This document shows, piece by piece, positions 16,721 to 24,344 of a DNA stretch of 64,000 nucleotides (within the stretch, counting starts at the first letter, position 1; each line of letters starts with the position of its first letter). The notes beneath the pieces were generated by a model. The model was not told where the DNA came from. It was given only the letters and a program-made list of their open reading frames with translations, and did no database searches. The position numbers and the translations under genes were made by a program. Source of the DNA: Mucilaginibacter paludis DSM 18603 (GTDB taxonomy: Bacteria > Bacteroidota > Bacteroidia > Sphingobacteriales > Sphingobacteriaceae); NCBI RefSeq assembly GCF_000166195.2, contig NZ_CM001403.1, positions 3,180,432 through 3,244,431 of the forward strand, given 5' to 3'.

Positions 16721-17933
16721 TGGTTCGGTTTTTTAAGATGATCCGGAAAGTAGTACCCTTACCCAGTTCAGAGTCTTTTACAAAAATTTGCCCTTCGTGA
16801 TAGTTCTGGATAATCCGCTTGGTAAGCGAAAGCCCCAGGCCCCAGCCGCGTTTACGTGTTGTATAACCAGGCTGAAAAACGGTTAAAAATTTCGATTTAG
16901 GTATTCCTTTCCCGGTATCGGTTACATCAATCAATATCTGTTTTTTGGTAGGGTTGGTTGATATTTCAACCAGTATGCTGCCGGTGTTATCAATAGCGTT
17001 AATGGCGTTCTTCAATAAGTTCTCCAACACCCAATCAAACAGGGGCACATTAAGCCCGGCTCTTAAGTTCGGGTCGCCTTTTACATCGAAATGTATTTTG
17101 TTGCTTACGCGAAATTTAAAATAATCCACATAATCTTTAATCACATCATAAACCGAATGTACCTCAAGCACCGGCTTCGACCCTATCTTTGAAAACCGGT
17201 CGGCCACAATCTCCAACCGCTTGACGTCGTTTTCCATTTCGGCAATCAGCGGATCCGACTCGGCATTAAATTTATCTTTCAGCAACTCAATCCAGGCCAG
17301 TAACGATGATATCGGGGTACCCAACTGGTGCGCGGTCTCTTTAGCCAAACCTACCCAAACCTGGTTTTGTTCGGATTTTCGCGACGAATTAAATGCTGTA
17401 TACGCAACGAGTAAAAACACCGCAATTAACGACAATTGTATATAAGGGAATACCTTTAGCTGGGTAAGCAAAGGCGAATCCTGGTAATAAACCAGCCAGT
17501 ACTCGTTACTAAAAATTGTTATTTTAATAGGCTCGTGCTGGCTTTTCATATAATCCAGCTGCGCTCTAAAATAGCGGATATCAAACTTAACGTTCTTTTT
17601 TTTAGGTTGCTTGGAGGGGTCTTGTATAAAAGTTTTGGTTGAATCTAATCCTCTGGCAAACTTAAAGTCGCCGGTTTCGTCAACCACAATGGCGGGCACG
17701 GCCAGGCTATCCCTAACGGCGGTAACGTAATTGTAAAAGTCGTTATCGTCAATCTCAAACAATTGCCGCATGCTCAGGGCCCACACCTCGGCACGCGTGC
17801 GCTCAGATTTTGCAATGCCCTTTACCAGGTAATTGGTGTACAATAATGATCCGCTTGCTATAATTACCGCGAACGAGAGCAGTAAATATTTCCAACGGCG
17901 TTTGTTTTCGTATGGATTCATCTTCATCAGCAA
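16713..17933 (-). CDS. membrane sensor histidine kinase
   Basis: A 406-residue kinase with two membrane helices, about 14-34 (KYLLLSFAVIIASGSLLYTN) and 174-192 (FPYIQLSLIAVFLLVAYTAF), enclosing a periplasmic sensor domain of about 140 residues with no recognised fold. There is no HAMP domain. The H-box is KETAHQLGTPISSLLAWIEL, the N-box LENLLKNAINAIDN, and the G-boxes DTGKGIPKSK and RGWGLGLSLTKRII. No response regulator is adjacent. The AHQLGTP form of the H-box recalls kinases proposed as PorY partners of PorX; porX lies 18 kb away at 35357, so this is only a suggestion. ATG at 17924 is an equally possible start. Confidence 0.9.
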   Translation of the reverse strand: MLMKMNPYENKRRWKYLLLSFAVIIASGSLLYTNYLVKGIAKSERTRAEVWALSMRQLFEIDDNDFYNYVTAVRDSLAVPAIVVDETGDFKFARGLDSTKTFIQDPSKQPKKKNVKFDIRYFRAQLDYMKSQHEPIKITIFSNEYWLVYYQDSPLLTQLKVFPYIQLSLIAVFLLVAYTAFNSSRKSEQNQVWVGLAKETAHQLGTPISSLLAWIELLKDKFNAESDPLIAEMENDVKRLEIVADRFSKIGSKPVLEVHSVYDVIKDYVDYFKFRVSNKIHFDVKGDPNLRAGLNVPLFDWVLENLLKNAINAIDNTGSILVEISTNPTKKQILIDVTDTGKGIPKSKFLTVFQPGYTTRKRGWGLGLSLTKRIIQNYHEGQIFVKDSELGKGTTFRIILKNRTNG

Positions 17934-18264
17934 TCCAAATTACGGTAATTCCTTTCGGATTTCGAATGCACCGGGGCGCATTTATGCTGGATGATCAGGC
18001 AGATGGGGTACTTCAAGGGGCGTTTTTTGTTTTTTTAGTGATGATGCGCTGTTTGGCGCTTTATAAATTATTTATTTTAACGGGATAATATGGCAAATGT
18101 TTCCTCTGCCCTTATATAGTAATTAGCAATAAGGTTAAAATGATGCGGAGTTCTCTCTTGCAATAATTAGTCTCTGTTAAGGCGCGGGCATCAACCAAAT
18201 CCGAAATCGAAATTCCGCTATCCTAAATCAAAATATCCGCCATCAAAATTATTACCTTTGCCGC
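17934..18264. promoter_or_regulatory. divergent control region with a leaderless-type gltX promoter
   Basis: The region between the kinase and gltX has no gene. A -7 box TACCTTTG lies at 18253-18260, followed by CCGC and then the ATG at 18265. As initiation in this phylum normally falls a few bases past the -7 box, the transcript would begin at or within a base or two of the start codon. The same box and spacer precede hisS. I see no good TTG at -33. Confidence 0.6.
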
Positions 18265-19785
18265 ATGTCAAGTTCTAAAGTCCGTGTCCGTTTTGCACCA
18301 AGCCCTACCGGTGGTTTACACCTGGGCGGCGTGCGTACCGCATTGTTTAATTATTTGTTTGCCAAAAAACACAAAGGCGATTTTGTGTTACGTATTGAAG
18401 ATACCGACCAAACCCGCTATGTGGAAGGTGCCGAAGATTATATACTTGACTGCCTGAAATGGTGCGGCATTACGCCCGACGAAAGCCCACTGGTCGGCGG
18501 CCATTACGCGCCTTACCGCCAGAGCGAGCGCAAATCCATCTATCGCGAATATGCCGAAAGATTAGTTGCCCAGGGCCATGCTTACTATGCCTTTGATACC
18601 CCCGAAGAGCTTGACCATGCCCGCAAAGAAATACCTAACTTTCAATACGGGCAGGTTTATCGCGATACTTTACGTAATTCGCTATCGCTTAAAACTGCCG
18701 AGGTTGAACACCTGCTGGATAACGGTGTTCCGCATGTGATCCGGATAAAAATACCAGCCGACGAGAGCGTACGTTTTCACGACATGATCCGTGGCGACGT
18801 GAGCTTTGAAACCAACCTGGTTGATGATAAAGTATTACTCAAAGCGGATGGTATGCCCACCTACCATTTGGCAGTAGTGGTTGACGATTATTTAATGAAG
18901 ATAACCCACGCCTTCCGCGGCGAAGAGTGGTTGCCATCGGCACCTATTCATATTTTGTTGTGGAAGTATTTGGGTTGGGAGGCCGAGATGCCGCAGTGGG
19001 CACATTTACCGCTGATACTAAAACCCGACGGGCACGGCAAACTCAGCAAACGCGATGGCGCGCGCTTAGGTTTCCCGGTTTATGCCATGAACTGGCTGGA
19101 TGCCAAAACCGGCGAACTTACCCCAGGATTTCGCGAACTGGGTTTTTTACCCGAAGCCTTTGTAAACCTGTTGGCCATGCTGGGCTGGAATGCCGGTACC
19201 GACCAGGAGATTTTTACCATTGAGGAGCTGATTGAAAACTTCTCTATCGAGCGAATAAGCAAAGCGGGGGCCAAGTTTGATTTTGAAAAAGCCAAATGGT
19301 ATAATGCCGAATGGATCAAGAAAACCGATGCCGGAAGCCTGATGCCCGAAGTTAAGGCAGTATTGGAGGATAAGGGAATTACTGTAGCCGATGACGATTA
19401 TTTGGTAACCGTTATTAATACCGTAAAAGACCGGTGTACTTTGTTGGCCGACTTTTATCAACAAGCAGGGTACTTTTTCCAAATCCCGGCGGAGTACGAC
19501 CTCAACGCTGTTAAGCCGAAGTGGAGCGATACCAAAACTTTATTTTTTAGCGAATTGATGACCAGGTTTGATGAAGCCGAAGTTTGGGAAGCCATGCAAC
19601 TGGAGATTATATTTAAATACCTTACCGAAGAAAAGGCTCTTAAAATTGGCGATGTGATGCTGCCTTTCCGCATTATGCTGGTGGGTGGTAAATTTGGCCC
19701 GCATGTGTTTGATATCGCGGCACTGTTGGGTAAAGAAGAAACAGTTAAAAGGATTGAAGCGGCATTAACCGCATTTACAGCCTAA
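18265..19785 (+). CDS. gltX: glutamate--tRNA ligase
   Basis: A 506-residue class I aminoacyl-tRNA synthetase that attaches glutamate to tRNA(Glu). The N-terminal motif RFAPSPTGGLHLGGVRTALF contains the HIGH-equivalent (HLGG), followed by FVLRIEDTDQTR of the glutamate pocket. The KMSKS-equivalent is KLSKRDG at about residue 259, in a KPDGHGKLSKRDGARLGFPV context. The C-terminal anticodon-binding region continues to the end (LTEEKALKIGDVMLPFRIML). The length is normal. It starts directly after a promoter box and is followed 28 bp later by a protein-tyrosine phosphatase gene. Confidence 0.98.
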   Translation: MSSSKVRVRFAPSPTGGLHLGGVRTALFNYLFAKKHKGDFVLRIEDTDQTRYVEGAEDYILDCLKWCGITPDESPLVGGHYAPYRQSERKSIYREYAERLVAQGHAYYAFDTPEELDHARKEIPNFQYGQVYRDTLRNSLSLKTAEVEHLLDNGVPHVIRIKIPADESVRFHDMIRGDVSFETNLVDDKVLLKADGMPTYHLAVVVDDYLMKITHAFRGEEWLPSAPIHILLWKYLGWEAEMPQWAHLPLILKPDGHGKLSKRDGARLGFPVYAMNWLDAKTGELTPGFRELGFLPEAFVNLLAMLGWNAGTDQEIFTIEELIENFSIERISKAGAKFDFEKAKWYNAEWIKKTDAGSLMPEVKAVLEDKGITVADDDYLVTVINTVKDRCTLLADFYQQAGYFFQIPAEYDLNAVKPKWSDTKTLFFSELMTRFDEAEVWEAMQLEIIFKYLTEEKALKIGDVMLPFRIMLVGGKFGPHVFDIAALLGKEETVKRIEAALTAFTA

Positions 19786-19813
19786 GCATTTAAAATACGG
19801 CCAACAAAGTAAC

Positions 19814-20257
19814 ATGAAGATATTAATGGTTTGCCTGGGCAACATTTGCCGTTCGCCCCTGGCACATGGTGTAATGGAAAACCTGGTTAAAAAAGAAGGC
19901 TTAGACTGGACGGTTGACTCTGCCGGTACCGGCGATTGGCACGTGGGCCAGGGGCCCGACCGCCGCTCCGTAGCCGAAGCCCGCAGCCACGGCATCGACA
20001 TCAGCGGGCAAATTTGCAGGCAGTTCAGCGTGCGCGACTTTGATGACTTTGATTTGATTGTGGTGATGGACCAAAATAACAGGAAAGATGTACTGGCACA
20101 AGCCCGAAACCAGGCGGATCAAAAAAAAGTAAGATTATTGCTGGGCGACCGCAACGTGCCTGACCCTTATCATGACGACAGCCAGTTTGACCCGGTTTAT
20201 AAAATGGTGGAGGCAGGCTGCAGGCAATTGATTAAAGATCTGATCAGGGGCCAATAG
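19814..20257 (+). CDS. low-molecular-weight protein-tyrosine phosphatase
   Basis: A 147-residue cytoplasmic phosphatase. The catalytic P-loop is at the N-terminus, LMVCLGNICRSPLA, with the C(X)5R signature; the general acid is in the VPDPYHDD segment near residue 116, and the SAGTGDWHVGQGPDRRSV loop is typical of the family. It dephosphorylates phosphotyrosine on proteins; some bacterial members act on tyrosine kinases of exopolysaccharide export. No such kinase is adjacent here. It is 28 bp after gltX and may be co-transcribed with it. Confidence 0.95.
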   Translation: MKILMVCLGNICRSPLAHGVMENLVKKEGLDWTVDSAGTGDWHVGQGPDRRSVAEARSHGIDISGQICRQFSVRDFDDFDLIVVMDQNNRKDVLAQARNQADQKKVRLLLGDRNVPDPYHDDSQFDPVYKMVEAGCRQLIKDLIRGQ

Positions 20258-20262
20258 ATAAG

Positions 20263-20793
20263 TTATCCGGCGCTATTCAGGTTTAACCACTCCCATGACT
20301 TGATCCTGAAATAAGACAGCTCTTCGCCATTGCGTAATATATTGCCACCCTGAACCAGGCCCACCTTTTTGAGCACCTGTTGCGAGGCGATATTAGCCGG
20401 AGCCGTCACAGCGAAAACCTCGGCAAGGTGCCTTTCTTTAAAACCATAGGCCAGCAGTGCTTCAGATATTTCGGTAGCCATTCCCTTTCCTGCAAATTCA
20501 TGATGCAGCACATAACCCAGTTCGGCATTGTAAGGCTCGTTATCAATATACTTTAAAAGGCACAGGCCCACAAAACGATTATCCTCCCCAGTAAATACGG
20601 CCCAGCGCGTTAACTGTATACCAGCGGTATAGTTAGCAATAATATCTTTAAACAGGGCTTTAAGGTCGTCCACATTTCTTTTGGGCAAATAAGCGGTAAG
20701 CCGTTCATCTGTAAACAACTCTATAAATAGCGGCTCCTCCTCCGGTAAAAATTCACGGATGACGAGGCGGTTCGTTCGGGTGATGATCTTCAT
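20263..20793 (-). CDS. GNAT family N-acetyltransferase (RimJ/RimL type)
   Basis: With the ATG at 20793 the protein has 176 residues and begins ITRTNRLVIREFLPEEEPL, the canonical RimJ/RimL start; an upstream ATG at 20838 would add 15 residues that do not fit the family. The acetyl-CoA-binding region is near LGYVLHHEFAGKGMATEISE (about 90-110), with a pyrophosphate loop close to Q/RxxGxG (FAGKGMA), and the last part has NIASQQVLKKVGLVQGG. These enzymes acetylate protein N-termini, ribosomal proteins or small amines; the substrate is unknown. It converges with the phosphatase gene, 5 bp apart. Confidence 0.9.
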   Translation of the reverse strand: MKIITRTNRLVIREFLPEEEPLFIELFTDERLTAYLPKRNVDDLKALFKDIIANYTAGIQLTRWAVFTGEDNRFVGLCLLKYIDNEPYNAELGYVLHHEFAGKGMATEISEALLAYGFKERHLAEVFAVTAPANIASQQVLKKVGLVQGGNILRNGEELSYFRIKSWEWLNLNSAG

Positions 20794-20900
20794 TTGTGTA
20801 TATGCTAAATCGGGCTTTACAAGATAGTTAATCTTCACTAAAATATTAAGGCCTGGGTAAAAAGATGAGTTGTAAAGTTGTAAGGTTTGAAGGTTGTAAG

Positions 20901-21269
20901 TTTTTTCGCCGTTGTTGGTGTCCTCACCAACAATCTGTGCTGATCTTCTATACTAAACTTTTACAATACAGCTAAATTGTACGCAAAAATACAGCACGGG
21001 TCAGTTGGTGAGGACACCAACTAAGGCGGAGGACTTTGTCATTCGGCACAACAAGAATTGTATCCTGTTCAAATCCGGTCAATTTTTTCGCCATTGTTGG
21101 TGTCCTCACCAACAATCTGTGCTGATCTTCTATACTAAACTTTACAATACAGCTAAATTGTACGCGAAAATACAGCACGGGTCAGTTGGTGAGGACACCA
21201 ACTAAGGCGGAGGCCTTTGTCATTCGACACAACAAGAATTGTACCCTGTTCAAATCCGGTCAATTTTTT
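20901..21269. repeat. 182-bp tandem duplication carrying large palindromes
   Basis: Copy 1 covers 20901-21082 and copy 2 21083-21263, with a third partial copy of six T at 21264-21269. I count about six base differences and one single-base deletion. Each copy holds GTTGGTGTCCTCACCAAC (20914-20931; 21096-21113) and, about 73 bp on, its reverse complement (21004-21021; 21185-21202). Inner arms GTGCTG/CAGCAC and TACAAT/ATTGTA nest inside, so each copy could fold into a cruciform of about 108 bp. The last 50 bp of the unit are the native upstream sequence of hisS, so the duplication took part of that region with it. Confidence 0.92.
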
Positions 21270-21276
21270 ACCTTTG
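21269..21276 (+). promoter_or_regulatory. leaderless-type hisS promoter (-7 box)
   Basis: TACCTTTG is followed by CCGC and the ATG at 21281, the same box, spacer and distance as at gltX. The first two bases of the box abut the T-run that ends the duplicated unit, so the duplication stops exactly at the promoter. Confidence 0.6.
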
Positions 21277-21280
21277 CCGC

Positions 21281-22657
21281 ATGGCATCCATCAAACCATC
21301 AGTACCCCGCGGAACCCGCGATTTTTCGCCCACCGAAATGGTGAAGCGTAACTATATTTTTGATACCATTAAAAGTGTATTCCGTAAATACGGCTACCAA
21401 CAAATTGAAACTCCCGCAATGGAGAATCTTTCAACCTTAATGGGTAAGTATGGCGATGAAGGCGATAAGCTGATATTTAAGATACTGAATAGCGGGGATT
21501 TTCTTTCGAAAGTGGATGCTCAAAAACTAAGTGCGCATAACTCACAGCAAATCATTGCTGATATCTCTGAAAAAGCCCTGCGTTATGACCTTACCGTGCC
21601 CTTCGCCCGTTACGTGGTGATGCACCAAAACGAAATCACATTTCCATTCAAACGCTTCCAGGTGCAGCCGGTTTGGCGTGCCGACAGGCCGCAGAAAGGC
21701 CGCTACCGCGAGTTTTATCAATGCGATGCCGACGTGGTAGGCTCCGACTCGCTACTCAACGAAGCCGAGTTTGTGCTCATCTATGATGAAGCCCTGAGCA
21801 ATTTGGGTTTAAAGGATTTTACCATCAAAATTAATAACCGCAAAATATTATCGGGCATAGCCGAGGTGATCGATAAACCCGATCAGATTATCGACCTGAC
21901 CGTCGCCATTGATAAACTTGACAAAATAGGGTTAGACGGCGTAATTAAAGAACTGAACGAAAAGGGCTTTACCGATACCGACATCAGCAAACTGAAACCT
22001 GTTATTTTGCTGGAAGGATCGAACGAAGAAAAGCTGGCAAGCTTACGCCAGGCGCTTCAAAACTCGGCCATAGGTTTAAAAGGATGCGATGAGATAGAAA
22101 GCATTTTTAACTACCTCAAAAGCTTTAACCTGCAAAAGGCTACCGTTGAGCTGGATATTACCCTGGCCCGTGGCCTCAACTATTATACAGGTGCCATTTT
22201 TGAAGTAAAAACCAACGAGGTTGCCATGGGCAGCATCGGCGGTGGTGGCCGGTATGATGATCTTACCGGGATGTTTGGCTTAAAAGGCCTTACCGGGGCC
22301 GGTATATCCTTCGGGGCCGACAGGATCTATGATGTGCTGGAAGAATTAAAACTTTTCCCCGATGCTGCAGGCCAAACTACCCAGGTGCTGATTTGCTGTT
22401 TTGATAACGATGGTGAAACTTATGCTTTACCTTTTTTACAGGAATTGCGCAGTCGTGAAATCCGCTCTGAGCTATATCCCGCCGGATCAAAAATGAAAAA
22501 GCAGCTGGACTATGCCAATGCCAAACAGATCCCTTATGTGATTGTGATTGGCAGTGATGAAATGGAAAGCGGTTTGCTGTCGTTCAAAAACATGCTTACC
22601 GGCGATCAGGAAAAACTATCCACAGAGATGATTGTGGCGATGCTGGCAGAGGGGTAA
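21281..22657 (+). CDS. hisS: histidine--tRNA ligase
   Basis: A class II synthetase of 458 residues charging tRNA(His). The start at ATG 21281 gives the normal N-terminus [20 protein letters not shown]; a longer reading from a TTG at 21239 lies in the repeat and is rejected. Motif 2 appears in [29 protein letters not shown], and the histidine A loop as [14 protein letters not shown], followed by the [17 protein letters not shown] loop and [14 protein letters not shown] of motif 3. The C-terminal anticodon domain begins near [20 protein letters not shown]. The gene stands alone, with a repeat-rich gap on either side. Confidence 0.97.
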   Translation: MASIKPSVPRGTRDFSPTEMVKRNYIFDTIKSVFRKYGYQQIETPAMENLSTLMGKYGDEGDKLIFKILNSGDFLSKVDAQKLSAHNSQQIIADISEKALRYDLTVPFARYVVMHQNEITFPFKRFQVQPVWRADRPQKGRYREFYQCDADVVGSDSLLNEAEFVLIYDEALSNLGLKDFTIKINNRKILSGIAEVIDKPDQIIDLTVAIDKLDKIGLDGVIKELNEKGFTDTDISKLKPVILLEGSNEEKLASLRQALQNSAIGLKGCDEIESIFNYLKSFNLQKATVELDITLARGLNYYTGAIFEVKTNEVAMGSIGGGGRYDDLTGMFGLKGLTGAGISFGADRIYDVLEELKLFPDAAGQTTQVLICCFDNDGETYALPFLQELRSREIRSELYPAGSKMKKQLDYANAKQIPYVIVIGSDEMESGLLSFKNMLTGDQEKLSTEMIVAMLAEG

Positions 22658-23280
22658 ATATTGATTGAATGATCGATTTATTGAGTGATTGATTTATGGA
22701 ATAGTCGATTTGGGCGGTGCCGCACTTCCTCATCATGTCATCCGAGTAACCCATCGGCCAACCGAAAAAGCAGGGAGGAGATTCGAACCTTTGTGATCTT
22801 ACTACCGCACAGGCGAAATCGGGCAATGGCCAGACTGCACGCCGGGCCAGGTTTGGCCTCGCGGGCTGAAGGATCGGGCAGTCTTGATTTTTTTGGTTAC
22901 TTTTTGTATCAAGACAAAAAGTGACAAGCCCCTTCCCGCGGCGTTTGAGCGGGCCGATGTAGTAAATTAAGAATACTGATTATCGGAGCAAAAATAGACC
23001 AGCTGATAATCAATAACTTAAAAAGACGCCAGTATAATGAAACGAAGCAATTTCTACTGAGGCGGCGCGGTCATGCAAATTCGCCCTGTACAGTTTAGGG
23101 ATTGCTTCGTCGTTCCTCCTCAATGACGGCGGAGAAGAAGCTGATTATTGATAAACCGTCACACCTCACCGAGGGCCATTGCGACATCGTTTAAGATGTT
23201 TTTCAAACATCATCTCCGTTTTCTCGAATGGGCCGGATCGGTTACTCAAGATGACACAGTTGTGGATTGTAGAAGTTCAC
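22658..23280. other. non-coding gap of dispersed-repeat-like sequence
   Basis: No gene is supported in these 620 bp. An inverted repeat near 22895-22925 (TTACTTTTTG, 8 bases, CAAAAAGTGA) sits in a GC-rich block that differs from its surroundings. At 23036-23127 ACGAAGCAAT and ATTGCTTCGT face each other around a GC-rich core, with the phrase GATTGCTTCGTCGTTCCTCC, which I remember as common in intergenic repeats of related genomes. At 22771-22788 GGAGATTCGAACC resembles the complement of a tRNA T-arm, but no tRNA can be folded. The stretch may be a graveyard of palindromic elements. Confidence 0.45.
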
Positions 23281-24264
23281 CTACAAATTATCCACCAAAG
23301 CCTTTAAAAACAATTCAGGCACCTCCCAATGCGGAATATGGCCGCAATTGTCAAATTCAATCAACTTACATCCGGGGATTTTTTTAGCCGTTTCGGGACC
23401 GAGGATGGCATATTGGCCGTGCTGTGCCTGCACTTCGGGTTTTAATAAGGCTTTACCAACAATGGTTTTATCCTGCTTGCCGATGAACAATACCGTAGGT
23501 ACCTTAATCAATCCAAACTCATAGCAAACCGGCTGTTCATAAATCATCTCGAAAGTAAGGGCCGCTACTTTGGCATATCGCGGGAAATCGGCACTGCCTG
23601 TTACTCCGGCGCCTATGCGCACCAGCTCATCATACTGCGGTTTCCATTGGGTAAAGTAGGATGTTTGGTAATACTTTTTTACGCTTTGATAGGTGGTTTT
23701 CAATTCTGTCTGGTAATCCTGCTCTGCGCTTGTATAGGGTACAAAAGTGCGGTAATCTTCGAGGCCGATAGGGTCTTCAAGCAACAGTTTCTCTACCATT
23801 TCCGGATACATTAGTGTGAAGCGCGTGGCGAGCATCCCGCCCATTGAATGGCCCAATACCGTTACCTTTTTTATGCCGAGGCTATCCAGCAGTTGATGAT
23901 TGTTGCGTGCAAACTGATGAAAGCTATAATGAATAAAAGGCTTCGACGATTTACCGAAACCAATCTGGTCCGGCACAATTACCCGGTAGCCCCTGGCGGT
24001 TAAGGCTTTGATCACGTTAGTCCAATAGTAGCCGCCGAAGTTTTTACCGTGGAACAAGATCACCACTCTCCCATTGGCCACGCCCGCTGGCTTCACATCC
24101 ATATAGGCCATACGCACATCCTGCCCTTCAATTTTTAAAGGCAGAAATTGAACCGGGTAAGGATACTTGACATTCTCGAGCGTGATGGATAGCGAATCCT
24201 GGGCCAAACTCATCCGGATAACCGCTATTACCAATATCATCGCCAAAAAAAGTCTTTTTATCAT
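23281..24264 (-). CDS. secreted alpha/beta-fold hydrolase
   Basis: A 327-residue protein with a signal peptide (MIKRLFLAMILVIAVIRMSLA). It has the alpha/beta-hydrolase core: VVILFHGKNFGGYYW near the oxyanion hole, nucleophile elbow VLGHSMGGMLATRF at about 140-150, an acid near FIGKQDKTIVG, and the histidine in FDNCGHIPHWEVPELF close to the C-terminus. Members include esterases, haloalkane dehalogenases and epoxide hydrolases; the catalytic Ser indicates an esterase or peptidase-like enzyme. It is on the same strand as the receptor gene at 24345-27182, with a terminator between, so it has its own promoter or is reached by read-through. Confidence 0.9.
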   Translation of the reverse strand: MIKRLFLAMILVIAVIRMSLAQDSLSITLENVKYPYPVQFLPLKIEGQDVRMAYMDVKPAGVANGRVVILFHGKNFGGYYWTNVIKALTARGYRVIVPDQIGFGKSSKPFIHYSFHQFARNNHQLLDSLGIKKVTVLGHSMGGMLATRFTLMYPEMVEKLLLEDPIGLEDYRTFVPYTSAEQDYQTELKTTYQSVKKYYQTSYFTQWKPQYDELVRIGAGVTGSADFPRYAKVAALTFEMIYEQPVCYEFGLIKVPTVLFIGKQDKTIVGKALLKPEVQAQHGQYAILGPETAKKIPGCKLIEFDNCGHIPHWEVPELFLKALVDNL

Positions 24265-24309
24265 ATTTAAACTACAGTTGTAAACACTTAAAGTTTAAAA
24301 GAAAGGCAT

Positions 24310-24338
24310 AAAAAAGGCCCTTGTAAAAGAGCCTTGTA
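24310..24338 (-). terminator. terminator after the OMP_b-brl_3 receptor gene
   Basis: On the minus strand AAGGCTC and GGGCCTT pair (one G-T wobble) around a 9-base loop and are followed by TTTTTTAT. The element begins 7 bp past the stop of the receptor gene. Confidence 0.75.
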
Positions 24339-24344
24339 ATTTTA

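Noticed and set aside
20914..21202. Four near-identical 18-bp words that could suggest a CRISPR array
   Set aside because: The words are two inverted pairs within a tandem duplication. Spacing is not regular (73 and 65 bp in alternation), spacers repeat between copies, and no cas genes are present.
21239..21280. Upstream TTG start extending hisS by 14 residues
   Set aside because: It lies in the duplicated repeat and upstream of the promoter box, so it would not be on the transcript; the ATG at 21281 matches the family start.
22771..22788. T-arm-like GGAGATTCGAACC as part of a tRNA
   Set aside because: The flanking sequence does not fold into acceptor, D and anticodon stems on either strand.
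22685..22924. A 79-residue ORF ending in DFFGYFLYQDKK
   Set aside because: It lies in repeat-like intergenic sequence; its last codons are part of the inverted repeat, so it is probably not a gene.
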